Translations under genes and position numbers: made by a program
The notes under the pieces: model-generated
What the model was told of the DNA's origin: nothing
Database searches by the model: none
Seen by the model: only the letters and a program-made list of their open reading frames with translations
Shown: positions 25,188-32,358 of the stretch, piece after piece
Position numbering within the stretch: the first letter of the stretch is position 1
Layout: every line of letters begins with the position of its first letter
DNA from: JAVKFY01 sp040223615
GTDB taxonomy: Bacteria; Pseudomonadota; Alphaproteobacteria; GCA-2731375
Assembly: GCA_040223615.1 (NCBI GenBank)
Contig: JAVKFY010000009.1
Location: forward strand, 62,001 to 126,000
Length of the DNA: 64,000 nt
Reading direction: 5' to 3'

Positions 25188-26459
25188 ATGCATGATCTAC
25201 GCTGGATTCGCCAGAACCCGGAGGCGTTCGACGCCGGGATGGCGGCGCGCGGCCTCGACCCACAGGTGGCTGCGATTCTCGACCTCGATACCAAACGCCG
25301 TGCCGTGCAGACCTCGACGCAGGAGGTGCAGGCCAGGCGCAACGAGCTGTCGAAGCAGGTCGGCAAAGCCAAGGCGTCGGGCGGCGACGCGCAGGCGCTG
25401 ATCGACGAGGTCGGTCAGCTCAAGCAGCAGCTCAGCGACGCCGAGGACGAGGAGAAGCGCCTCGCGGCGGCGCTGAACGACATCCTGGCCGGGCTTCCCA
25501 ACATCCCCGACGCCACCGTGCCGGTCGGCGCCGACGAGGATGCCAATGTCGAGGTCCGCAAGGTCGGCACGCCAAGGACGTTCAACTTCGAGCCGAAGCA
25601 GCATTTCGAGCTTGGCGAGGCGTCGGGCCAGATGGATTTCGAGACCGCCGCCAAGCTGTCCGGCGCGCGTTTCGTGGTGCTGTCGGGCCACCTGGCGCGG
25701 CTGGAGCGGGCGCTGGCCGCGTTCATGCTCGACGTGCACACGAGCGAGTTTGGCTACGCCGAGATGTCGGTGCCGCTGCTGGTGCGCGAGCACACCGCCT
25801 TCGGCACCGGCAACCTGCCGAAATTCTCGGAAGACCTGTTCAAGACCACCGACGACTACTACCTGATCCCGACGGCGGAGATGGTGCTGACCAACCTGGT
25901 GCGCGAGCAGATCGTCGACGCGGCGCGGCTGCCGCTACGCTTCACCGCCTGGACGCCGTGCTTTCGCTCCGAGGCCGGGGCGGCCGGGCGCGACACCCGC
26001 GGCATGATCCGCCAGCACCAGTTCACCAAGGTCGAGATGGTCTCCATCACCCTGCCCGACGCCTCCGACGCCGAGCTGGAGCGGATGACCGGCTGTGCCG
26101 AGGCGATCCTGCAACGGCTGGAGCTGCCCTATCGGGTGATGCAGCTTTGCTCCGGCGACATGGGCTTCTCGGCGCGGCGGACCTATGACCTGGAGGTCTG
26201 GCTTCCGGGTCAGGACGCCTATCGCGAGATCTCGAGCTGCTCGAATTGCGGCGACTTCCAGGCCCGGCGCATGGACGCGCGCACCCGCGTGCCCGACCAG
26301 AAAGGCACGCAGTTCGTGCACTCGCTGAACGGCTCCGGCCTGGCGGTGGGACGCACCCTGATCGCGATCCTGGAAAACTACCAGCAGGCCGATGGCACCG
26401 TCGCTGTGCCCGAGGCGCTGAAACCCTACCTTGGCGGCCTGGAGGTCATCGGTGGCTGA
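25188..26459 (+). CDS. serS: seryl-tRNA synthetase
   Basis: 423 residues, class II synthetase. The N-terminal MHDLRWIRQNPEAFDAGMA leads into the long antiparallel coiled coil (about 30-105). Motif 2 contains TPCFRSEAGAAGRDTRGM and QFTKVEM. Motif 3 is NGSGLAVGRTLIAILENYQ. It also supplies Ser-tRNA-Sec for selenocysteine synthesis in organisms that make selenoproteins, which is relevant to the GST-like gene about 600 bp upstream. The 3' end overlaps surE by 8 nt. Confidence 0.98.
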   Translation: MHDLRWIRQNPEAFDAGMAARGLDPQVAAILDLDTKRRAVQTSTQEVQARRNELSKQVGKAKASGGDAQALIDEVGQLKQQLSDAEDEEKRLAAALNDILAGLPNIPDATVPVGADEDANVEVRKVGTPRTFNFEPKQHFELGEASGQMDFETAAKLSGARFVVLSGHLARLERALAAFMLDVHTSEFGYAEMSVPLLVREHTAFGTGNLPKFSEDLFKTTDDYYLIPTAEMVLTNLVREQIVDAARLPLRFTAWTPCFRSEAGAAGRDTRGMIRQHQFTKVEMVSITLPDASDAELERMTGCAEAILQRLELPYRVMQLCSGDMGFSARRTYDLEVWLPGQDAYREISSCSNCGDFQARRMDARTRVPDQKGTQFVHSLNGSGLAVGRTLIAILENYQQADGTVAVPEALKPYLGGLEVIGG

Positions 26460-27243
26460 CAATCGTGTCGGGAGCCTGAGCAAGGCGCGCATACTGGTCA
26501 CCAACGACGACGGCATCCACGCCCCCGGCCTGAAGGTGCTGGAGAAGGTCGCCAAGAGCCTGTCGAAGGACGTCTGGGTGGTGGCGCCGGAGGCGGAGCA
26601 GTCCGGCGCGTCGCACTCGCTGACGCTGACCGAGCCGCTGCGGGTGCGCAAGATTTCGGCGCGCAAGTTCGCGGTCCGCGGCACACCGACGGACTGCGTG
26701 CTGATGGCCTCCTCGCGCCTGATCCCCGGCCCGCCGCCGGACCTGGTGCTGTCCGGCGTCAACCGCGGCGCCAACCTGGCCGAGGACGTGAGCTATTCCG
26801 GCACCGTCTCGGCAGCCAAGGAAGCCACGCTGGTCGACATCCCGGCAATCGCGCTCAGCCAGTGCCTGATGGGCAATCCCGACCCGCGCTGGGCCACGGC
26901 GGCGGAACACGCGCCCGGCCTGATCCGCGAGCTGGTCGAGGCCGGCTGGCCCCAGGGCGTGCTGATCAACGTCAACTTCCCCGATGTCGCCGCCGACGAG
27001 GTGAAGGGCGTGCAGGTCTGCCGCACCGGCAAGCGCAACCTGTCCGACCTGGAGATGGATGCGCGCATCGATGCCCGCGGCGTGCCGTACTACTGGATGG
27101 GCTTCCGCCGCCAGGAAGGGCCGGCGGAGCGGAACACCGACCTGGCCGCCGTCGAGGACGGCTACATCGCGGTGACGCCACTGCAGCTCGACCACACCCA
27201 CCGCGCGACCCTGAAGGCGATGAAGGACGCGCTCACGCCATGA
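26452..27243 (+). CDS. surE: 5'/3'-nucleotidase, survival protein SurE
   Basis: 263 residues. The metal-binding ILVTNDDGIHAPGL is near the N-terminus, and PDLVLSGVNRGANLAEDVSY followed by SGTVSAAKEA is the second family motif. It dephosphorylates nucleoside monophosphates. The GTG at 26452, 8 nt inside serS and preceded by ggagg at 26441, is the best start. The stop overlaps the pcm ATG (ATGA), so surE and pcm are translationally coupled. Confidence 0.96.
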   Translation: MADNRVGSLSKARILVTNDDGIHAPGLKVLEKVAKSLSKDVWVVAPEAEQSGASHSLTLTEPLRVRKISARKFAVRGTPTDCVLMASSRLIPGPPPDLVLSGVNRGANLAEDVSYSGTVSAAKEATLVDIPAIALSQCLMGNPDPRWATAAEHAPGLIRELVEAGWPQGVLINVNFPDVAADEVKGVQVCRTGKRNLSDLEMDARIDARGVPYYWMGFRRQEGPAERNTDLAAVEDGYIAVTPLQLDHTHRATLKAMKDALTP

Positions 27244-27884
27244 CCTACGAGGCCGGCAAGATCCGCCTCGTGATGGAGTTGCGGCGCGCCGGCATCACCG
27301 ACAACAAGGTGCTGTCGGCGATCGAGCGCTGCCCGCGCGAGTTGTTCGTGCCGGAGACCTTCCGCGACCGCGCCTACGAGAATATCGCGCTGCCGATTGC
27401 GCAAGGGCAGACCATCAGCCAGCCCTACGTCGTCGCCTTCATGACCATGCAGCTTCGCGTGAGCGAGCGGATGCGGGTGCTGGAGGTCGGCACCGGTTCG
27501 GGCTACCAGGCGGCGATCCTGTCGCTGCTGGTGAAGCGGGTGTTCACGGTGGAGCGCTACCGCACGCTGCTCGAGGACGCCGAAGCGGTGTTCCGGCAGC
27601 TCAAGCTGACCAACATCATGACCCGGCGCGGCGACGGCTACAAAGGCTGGCCCGAGATCGCGCCGTTCCCGCGCATCATCGTCACCGCCGGGGCCGACGA
27701 CGTGCCCGCAGCGCTGGCCGACCAGCTCGACGAAGACGACGGCCAGATGCTGATCCCGGTCGGCCCGCGCGAGGCCCAGTCGATCGTCCGCGTCACCCGC
27801 CAGGACGGCGAGTTCAAGCGTGAGGAACTGCTGCCGGTACGCTTCGTGCCGCTGGTGGAAGGCCTGCCGCGCGACGGGGTGTGA
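27240..27884 (+). CDS. pcm: protein-L-isoaspartate O-methyltransferase
   Basis: 214 residues. SAM motif I reads LEVGTGSGYQAAIL, with the family motif QGQTISQPYVVAFM ahead of it and the RIIVTAGADDVPAAL segment after. It repairs isoaspartyl damage in ageing proteins. The ATG at 27240 overlaps the surE stop. The canonical next gene is nlpD; here a minus-strand group of four genes lies between them, and this gene meets the PIN toxin gene tail to tail with no spacer. Confidence 0.96.
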   Translation: MTYEAGKIRLVMELRRAGITDNKVLSAIERCPRELFVPETFRDRAYENIALPIAQGQTISQPYVVAFMTMQLRVSERMRVLEVGTGSGYQAAILSLLVKRVFTVERYRTLLEDAEAVFRQLKLTNIMTRRGDGYKGWPEIAPFPRIIVTAGADDVPAALADQLDEDDGQMLIPVGPREAQSIVRVTRQDGEFKREELLPVRFVPLVEGLPRDGV

Positions 27885-28283
27885 TCACCAGACCCGCGTA
27901 AGGATGTCGTCGAAGACGGTATCCGCCGACACCAAGGCCAAGTTCTGCTCGATCGACGTCGCCGCTAGCATTCGGTCGAATGGATCGCGGTGGCGCCATG
28001 ACATGCCACCGGCAGAAAGACAGATCGCCACGTCGAGTGGCGCGATCATCGCACCCTGCGCCTCCAACAGATCGGGCAGGACGCCAGCATGCGGCGCCAT
28101 CAATGGCCACTTGCCCAGATACACCTTGAGCGCGATCTCAAAAAAAGTGATCGGGCTGACGTGAACGGAATCAGCTTCGAGAATCGCGGCTTTGGCCTTC
28201 GTCGAGAGCTTCCGCTGGTCAATGATGCTCCAGGCCCATGTGTGGGTGTCGAGCAGAATTGCCGTCAAGGCGCCTTTTCCCAA
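27885..28283 (-). CDS. PIN-domain toxin (VapC-like ribonuclease)
   Basis: 132 residues. Acidic residues of the PIN active site are seen in LLDTHTWAW (Asp), SPITFFEIALK (Glu), HRDPFDRMLAATS (Asp) and LVSADTVFDD (Asp). Such toxins cleave RNA when their antitoxin is lost. The likely start is a TTG at 28283 inside the antitoxin gene (19-nt overlap); another TTG at 28268 is possible, and both imply coupling. It pairs with the Phd/YefM-type antitoxin directly upstream. Confidence 0.85.
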   Translation of the reverse strand: MGKGALTAILLDTHTWAWSIIDQRKLSTKAKAAILEADSVHVSPITFFEIALKVYLGKWPLMAPHAGVLPDLLEAQGAMIAPLDVAICLSAGGMSWRHRDPFDRMLAATSIEQNLALVSADTVFDDILTRVW

Positions 28284-28498
28284 AGGGCCAATTCTTCTTC
28301 GTCGAGCGGTTTGAAGAAGTCGAGGTCGGGCGCGTTGACCTTGCCGGCCAGCAGGTCGAACTTGAACTCGCGCTTCGGGATGGCGACCAGCTTGACGACC
28401 GGTTGCTTGCCGCGCGTGATCACGACCTCCTCGCCCTTGAGCGCGGCCTCGATCAGCTTCGACAGGTTGGTCTTGGCGGCATGGACGGACACCTGCAT
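28265..28498 (-). CDS. Phd/YefM-family antitoxin
   Basis: 77 residues. The N-terminal DNA-binding part MQVSVHAAKTNLSKLIEAAL then GEEVVITRGKQPVVKLVAI is typical of the Phd/YefM fold. The acidic tail (PLDEEELALWEK) would wrap the toxin. The ATG at 28498 follows a gggaggcgac ribosome site. Two copies of a palindrome lie just upstream and probably serve for autoregulation. Confidence 0.88.
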   Translation of the reverse strand: MQVSVHAAKTNLSKLIEAALKGEEVVITRGKQPVVKLVAIPKREFKFDLLAGKVNAPDLDFFKPLDEEELALWEKAP

Positions 28499-28513
28499 CG
28501 TCGCCTCCCGGTT

Positions 28514-28563
28514 AGCTTAGCTAAGTTAGCCATCGACATCAGCTTAGTCAACTTAGCTAAGCT
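28514..28563. promoter_or_regulatory. twin palindromic operator upstream of the antitoxin gene
   Basis: agcttagctaagtt at 28514-28527 recurs as its exact reverse complement at 28550-28563. Each half contains the 10-bp palindrome cttagctaag (28516-28525 and 28552-28561), with centres 36 bp apart, and a partial copy (agcttagtcaa) lies between. A+T-rich against a G+C-rich background, 15 bp upstream of the antitoxin ATG, it is a good candidate for cooperative binding by the toxin-antitoxin complex. It runs into the stop codon of the upstream GFA gene. Confidence 0.7.
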
Positions 28564-29036
28564 CAGACCGCCCGCAGCCGCGCCAGTTTGCCGGCCGGCC
28601 AGACCTTCTGGCGGTCGTAGTAGCCCTCGAACACCGGGACGCCGTCGGGGAGGATCACCCAAGGCTGCTTGGTCGCGGTGAAGATGTGGATGTCGGGCGG
28701 GCAGCGGTCGGGCTCATCCAGGCTACCAACGCGTACGAAGGCGATCTTCTCGCCGGCGCCCGAGTAGTGGCTCCACAGCGCGACGTGGCAGGTCGGGCAG
28801 CGGGCGATTTTCTGGCCCTTGCCGCTATCCGACGGTGTGTCGACCAGGTCCGGCTTACCAGCGAGCAGTTCGACATTCGATGTCTCGACCATCGCGTTCA
28901 GCGCGAAGGACGCGCCGGTCTCGCGCTGGCACCAGCGGCAGTGGCAGCAGTGCACGAACATCGGCGCCGCGGTCATCCGGTAACGCACCTGGCGGCAGTC
29001 GCAACCGCCCTCGGCGGAAAAACCGTCATCAGCCAT
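28563..29036 (-). CDS. GFA/CENP-V-family zinc protein (glutathione-dependent formaldehyde-activating enzyme-like)
   Basis: 157 residues. Zinc-binding cysteines appear in GGCDCRQVRYR, HCCHCRWCQRETG and ARCPTCHVALW, the pattern of the GFA (CENP-V/Mss4-like) fold. Family members bind glutathione or simply zinc; most are uncharacterised, so a formaldehyde role is not shown. The start at 29036 lies 8 nt inside the end of the racemase-like gene, so the two are probably co-translated. Confidence 0.88.
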   Translation of the reverse strand: MADDGFSAEGGCDCRQVRYRMTAAPMFVHCCHCRWCQRETGASFALNAMVETSNVELLAGKPDLVDTPSDSGKGQKIARCPTCHVALWSHYSGAGEKIAFVRVGSLDEPDRCPPDIHIFTATKQPWVILPDGVPVFEGYYDRQKVWPAGKLARLRAV

Positions 29037-29709
29037 CGCTTTGAGTCCTGTCCTTGAGAGATTGATTCATCGCCGCCAGCGAGCGCGCCAGGCCCGTGGC
29101 GCAGGCGACGCCGTCGAGAAGCGGCACCGGCGCGTCGCCCAGCTTCGGGATCAGGCCGGCCAGCGCCGCGCCGCCCAGCACCACGACCTCGGCACCGTCG
29201 TCGTTCACCGCGCGATCGATCAGCGCCCGCATCGGTTGCAGCAGCGCCGCCTGATCGCCGGCCGCCGCCACCACGCCGACGGGTAGCCCGTGCACCGAGG
29301 CCAGCCGGCTGGCGAGACCGTGGCGCGCCACTTCCTCGCGGATCGGCTGCAGCATGCTGGAGCCAAGCGTCAGCACCGAGAACCGGCTGCCCCGGGTGCA
29401 GGCCGTGAGGTAGGCGGCCTCGCCGATGCCGACCACGGGATAGGGCATCGCCTCGCGCACCGCGGCCAGGCCCGGATCGATGAAGCAGGCGACGATGCCG
29501 GCGTCGAAGCCGGCGCTGCGCGTCTGGAACGCCTCCAGAGTCGCGTGCGCGGCAACGGCGGCGTGCGCGCGGGTCTGGATGCTGGCCGGACCGAAAGGCG
29601 CGGTCACCGCCTCGATCTCCAGGTCCGGCGCCGCGACGCGACGCGCCTCGGCGGCGATCATGTCGGTCACTGCCCGGGTCGTGTTGGAGTTCACCACGAG
29701 AATACGCAT
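29029..29709 (-). CDS. Asp/Glu/hydantoin racemase-family protein
   Basis: 226 residues from the ATG at 29709 (another ATG, at 29721, is possible). MRILVVNSNTT and the first catalytic Cys, C75 in GIVACFIDPG, fit hydantoin racemase (HyuE-like) proteins. The second catalytic Cys is expected near residue 180, but the sequence there is VVVLGGAALAG. Two-Cys racemisation is therefore doubtful, and a one-Cys reaction such as decarboxylation or isomerisation is possible. The gene is divergent from nlpD with about 135 bp between starts. Confidence 0.82.
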   Translation of the reverse strand: MRILVVNSNTTRAVTDMIAAEARRVAAPDLEIEAVTAPFGPASIQTRAHAAVAAHATLEAFQTRSAGFDAGIVACFIDPGLAAVREAMPYPVVGIGEAAYLTACTRGSRFSVLTLGSSMLQPIREEVARHGLASRLASVHGLPVGVVAAAGDQAALLQPMRALIDRAVNDDGAEVVVLGGAALAGLIPKLGDAPVPLLDGVACATGLARSLAAMNQSLKDRTQSDG

Positions 29710-29845
29710 GGCACCGATCATAGCCCGTCCGCGGGTTTGCGCGGGGCACGAAAAACGCCTCAGGTCGGCTCCGAGCTTTGACCGACAAGCCTCTGGCAAG
29801 AAACAAGAGTTGCCATTTCTCCTACACTGGACCTATACAGGGAAC

Positions 29846-30856
29846 ATGCGTCGAAATGGACGCCAGAGACAGAAGCTGCTCCGGGTGCTGCTGGCGTTCG
29901 CGCTGGCCGGCGTGGTGGCGGCTTGCGCCCGTTCGGTACCGGCGCCGGTCAGCTATGGCACGCAATCGTCGGTGCCGATTCCGGCGCAGAAACCGACCAT
30001 CGCCGGCGCCGGCCAGCATCAGGTCACCGGCGGCGAGACCATCTACACCATCGCCCAGGCCAACGGCGTACCGCTGCGCGCGCTGATCGACGCCAACCAG
30101 TTGCGGCCGCCGTTCGACATCTATCCCGGCCAGGTGCTGAACCTGCCGCGGCCGCGCGCGCATGACGTGGTGCGCGGCGACACGCTCTACGGCATCAGCC
30201 GCGACTATGGCGTCGACGTTACCAGCCTGGTGCAGGCCAACGGGCTGCGGCCGCCATACAACGTCTACGTCGGCCAGCGCCTGAGGCTGCCGGCGCCACC
30301 CGGCGCGACGATCCAGGTGGCGACGGCGGCGAACCGGGCAAGGGCCGGCAACGTCCCCTATCCGCGCCTGAAACCGAGCGCGGCGCAGGTCGCCGCCGCC
30401 AAGGTTCGGCCCAGCACCGCCGCGCCGCCACCACGCGCCGCCAGCCGCTTCGCCTGGCCGGTGCGCGGCCGCATCCTGTCGCGCTACGGTGCCAAGCCGG
30501 GCGGGCTGCACAATGACGGCGTCAACATCGCCGCCCGGCGCGGCGACCCGGTGCGCGCGGCCGAGAACGGCGTCGTGGTCTATGTCGGCAACGAGTTGAA
30601 GGGCTTCGGCAACCTGGTGCTGATCCGCCACGACGACGGCTGGGTCAGCGCCTATGCGCATGCCGACGAGCTGCTGGTTCCCAAGGGCGCCACCGTGCGC
30701 CGCGGCCAGGTGATCGCCAAGGTCGGCGCCAGCGGCGGTGTCGACGCCCCGCAACTGCACTTCGAGCTGCGCCGCGGCACCCGCACGGTGAACCCGCTGC
30801 GGTTCCTGGATACGCGCCAGGCATCGCTAAGCGGAGACGACGTAGCCCGGATGTAG
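29846..30856 (+). CDS. nlpD: NlpD-like lipoprotein with two LysM domains and a degenerate M23 domain
   Basis: 336 residues. A lipoprotein signal ends at VVAACAR (lipidated C27). Two LysM peptidoglycan-binding repeats follow (about 58-100 and 106-148), then a Pro/Ala linker and an M23/LytM domain (about 215-325). Canonical metal ligands are missing: HxGxD aligns with N223-D-G-V-N227, and HxH is Q303-L-H305. That is the state of NlpD/EnvC-type amidase activators rather than active endopeptidases. It probably activates a cell-wall amidase at division. Its place after surE-pcm matches the widespread surE-pcm-nlpD order, apart from the inserted minus-strand block. Confidence 0.92.
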   Translation: MRRNGRQRQKLLRVLLAFALAGVVAACARSVPAPVSYGTQSSVPIPAQKPTIAGAGQHQVTGGETIYTIAQANGVPLRALIDANQLRPPFDIYPGQVLNLPRPRAHDVVRGDTLYGISRDYGVDVTSLVQANGLRPPYNVYVGQRLRLPAPPGATIQVATAANRARAGNVPYPRLKPSAAQVAAAKVRPSTAAPPPRAASRFAWPVRGRILSRYGAKPGGLHNDGVNIAARRGDPVRAAENGVVVYVGNELKGFGNLVLIRHDDGWVSAYAHADELLVPKGATVRRGQVIAKVGASGGVDAPQLHFELRRGTRTVNPLRFLDTRQASLSGDDVARM

Positions 30857-30929
30857 CGAAGCGAAATCCGGGAAAGCAGCGCAAGTTGCGATCCCGACCC
30901 GGATTGCGCTGCGCTCCATCCGGGCTACG
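30841..30929. repeat. palindromic repeat overlapping the nlpD stop codon
   Basis: cgtagcccggatgtagcgaa at the left and tccatccgggctacg at the right are arms of an 89-bp imperfect palindrome of a type common in proteobacterial genomes. The nlpD stop TAG (30854-30856) is inside the left arm, so the repeat supplies the last codons. It lies between convergent genes and could form a terminator-like hairpin. Confidence 0.75.
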
Positions 30930-30932
30930 CGG

Positions 30933-31802
30933 TCAGTCGATCTTCAACGCCACGCCGCGCCTTCCCGCCAGGTCCTGGACGAACTGGTAGGCGACGCGGC
31001 CGTTGCGGGCGCCGCGGGTGACCGACCACTCCACCGCTTGCTTGCGCAGGCTTTCGTCGTCGATCTCGATGTCGTGGTGGTCGCAGTAGCCACGCAGCAT
31101 GGCCAGGAACTCGTCCTGGCTGCAATTGTGGAAGCCGAGCCACAGGCCGAACCGGTCGGACAGCGAGACCTTCTCCTCCACCGCTTCGGACGGGTTGATC
31201 GCGGTGGAGCGCTCGTTCTCCATCATGTCACGCGGCATCAGGTGGCGGCGGTTCGAGGTGGCGTAGAACACCACGTTTTCCGGCCGGCCCTCGATGCCGC
31301 CCTCCAGCACCGCCTTGAGCGACTTGTAGCTGGTGTCGTCGTGATCGAAGGACAAATCGTCGCAGAACAGCAGGCAGCGGATGTCCGGCCGGGCGCGCAG
31401 CAGCCGCAACAGGCCCGGCAAGGTCGGGATGTCCTCGCGGTGGATCTCGATCAGCTTCAGGTTCGGGTGACCCTCGCCGACCACGGCCGCGTGCAGCGCC
31501 TTGACCAGCGACGACTTGCCCATGCCGCGCGCGCCCCACAGCAGCGCGTTGTTGGCCGGCAGGCCGGCGGCGAAGCGGCGGGTGTTCTCGGCCAGGATGT
31601 CGCGGTTGCGCTCGATGCCCTTGAGCAGGCCGAGATCGACGCGGTTGATGCGCGCGATCGGCTCCAGGTGCCCGTCGGGCTGCCACACGAAGGCGGCCGC
31701 GGCGTCCAGGTCGTTGGGCCGCGCCGGCGCCGGCGCCAGCCGTTCCAACGCCTCGGCGATACGGGTGAGCAGCGGCAGCAGCGTGTCGTTGGTCTCGGTC
31801 AT
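30933..31802 (-). CDS. DUF815-family AAA-type ATP-binding protein
   Basis: 289 residues from the ATG at 31802. Walker A is LLWGARGMGKSSLVKAL, Walker B is CLLFCDDLSF, and FYATSNRRHLMPRDMMEN and DRFGLWLGFHNCSQDEFL are family landmarks of DUF815. The biochemical role is unknown. The gene commonly lies between nlpD and yajC in alphaproteobacteria and does so here, on the opposite strand to both. It is divergent from yajC with a shared 157-bp upstream region. Confidence 0.92.
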   Translation of the reverse strand: MTETNDTLLPLLTRIAEALERLAPAPARPNDLDAAAAFVWQPDGHLEPIARINRVDLGLLKGIERNRDILAENTRRFAAGLPANNALLWGARGMGKSSLVKALHAAVVGEGHPNLKLIEIHREDIPTLPGLLRLLRARPDIRCLLFCDDLSFDHDDTSYKSLKAVLEGGIEGRPENVVFYATSNRRHLMPRDMMENERSTAINPSEAVEEKVSLSDRFGLWLGFHNCSQDEFLAMLRGYCDHHDIEIDDESLRKQAVEWSVTRGARNGRVAYQFVQDLAGRRGVALKID

Positions 31803-31959
31803 GCTCGGCAGGGTCCGTTGCGCGCGGCGGCGGACCGTAACGGGCCGGAAATTCGCGGTCAAGAAACGGACCGGCACGAATGCCCACTTGCTTTGCAATG
31901 CCTTCGGCCCGCCGCTATAGTCCCGGCCGCTTTGGACCCCCGCAGCGGAGCTGCCACCG

Positions 31960-32349
31960 ATGTTCATTTCTCCCGCCTACGCCCAGGCCGGCGGCGCCGC
32001 CGGCGGCGGCGACATGCTGGTCTCGTTCCTACCGTTGATCCTGATCTTCGTGGTGTTCTGGTTCTTCCTGATCCGGCCACAGCAGCAGAAGATGAAGCAG
32101 CACCGCGCGCTGGTCGCCGGACTGAAACGCGGCGACCAGGTGGTCACCGGCGGCGGCCTGATGGGCCGCGTGACCAAGGAGCTGGATGACAGCACCGTGC
32201 AGGTCGAGATCGCCGAGGGCGTGCGGGTCAAGGTGGTGCGCGGCACCATCACCGACGTGGTCAGCAAGGGCGGCGGCGCCCAGGCCGCGGCGGACAGCAG
32301 CGCCGGCAGCGAGAAGAAGTCCCTGTTCAGCTTCGGGGCGAAGAAGTAA
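31960..32349 (+). CDS. yajC: preprotein translocase accessory subunit YajC
   Basis: 129 residues. A short periplasmic N-terminus and one membrane helix (LVSFLPLILIFVVFWFFLI) lead into the hallmark RPQQQKMKQHRALVAGLKRG and a beta-rich cytoplasmic domain with DQVVTGGGLMGRV. It binds SecDF and the SecYEG channel. The ATG at 31960 follows agcggag. secD begins 9 bp later, so yajC-secD-secF form an operon. Confidence 0.97.
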   Translation: MFISPAYAQAGGAAGGGDMLVSFLPLILIFVVFWFFLIRPQQQKMKQHRALVAGLKRGDQVVTGGGLMGRVTKELDDSTVQVEIAEGVRVKVVRGTITDVVSKGGGAQAAADSSAGSEKKSLFSFGAKK

Positions 32350-32358
32350 GCGGCAGCG

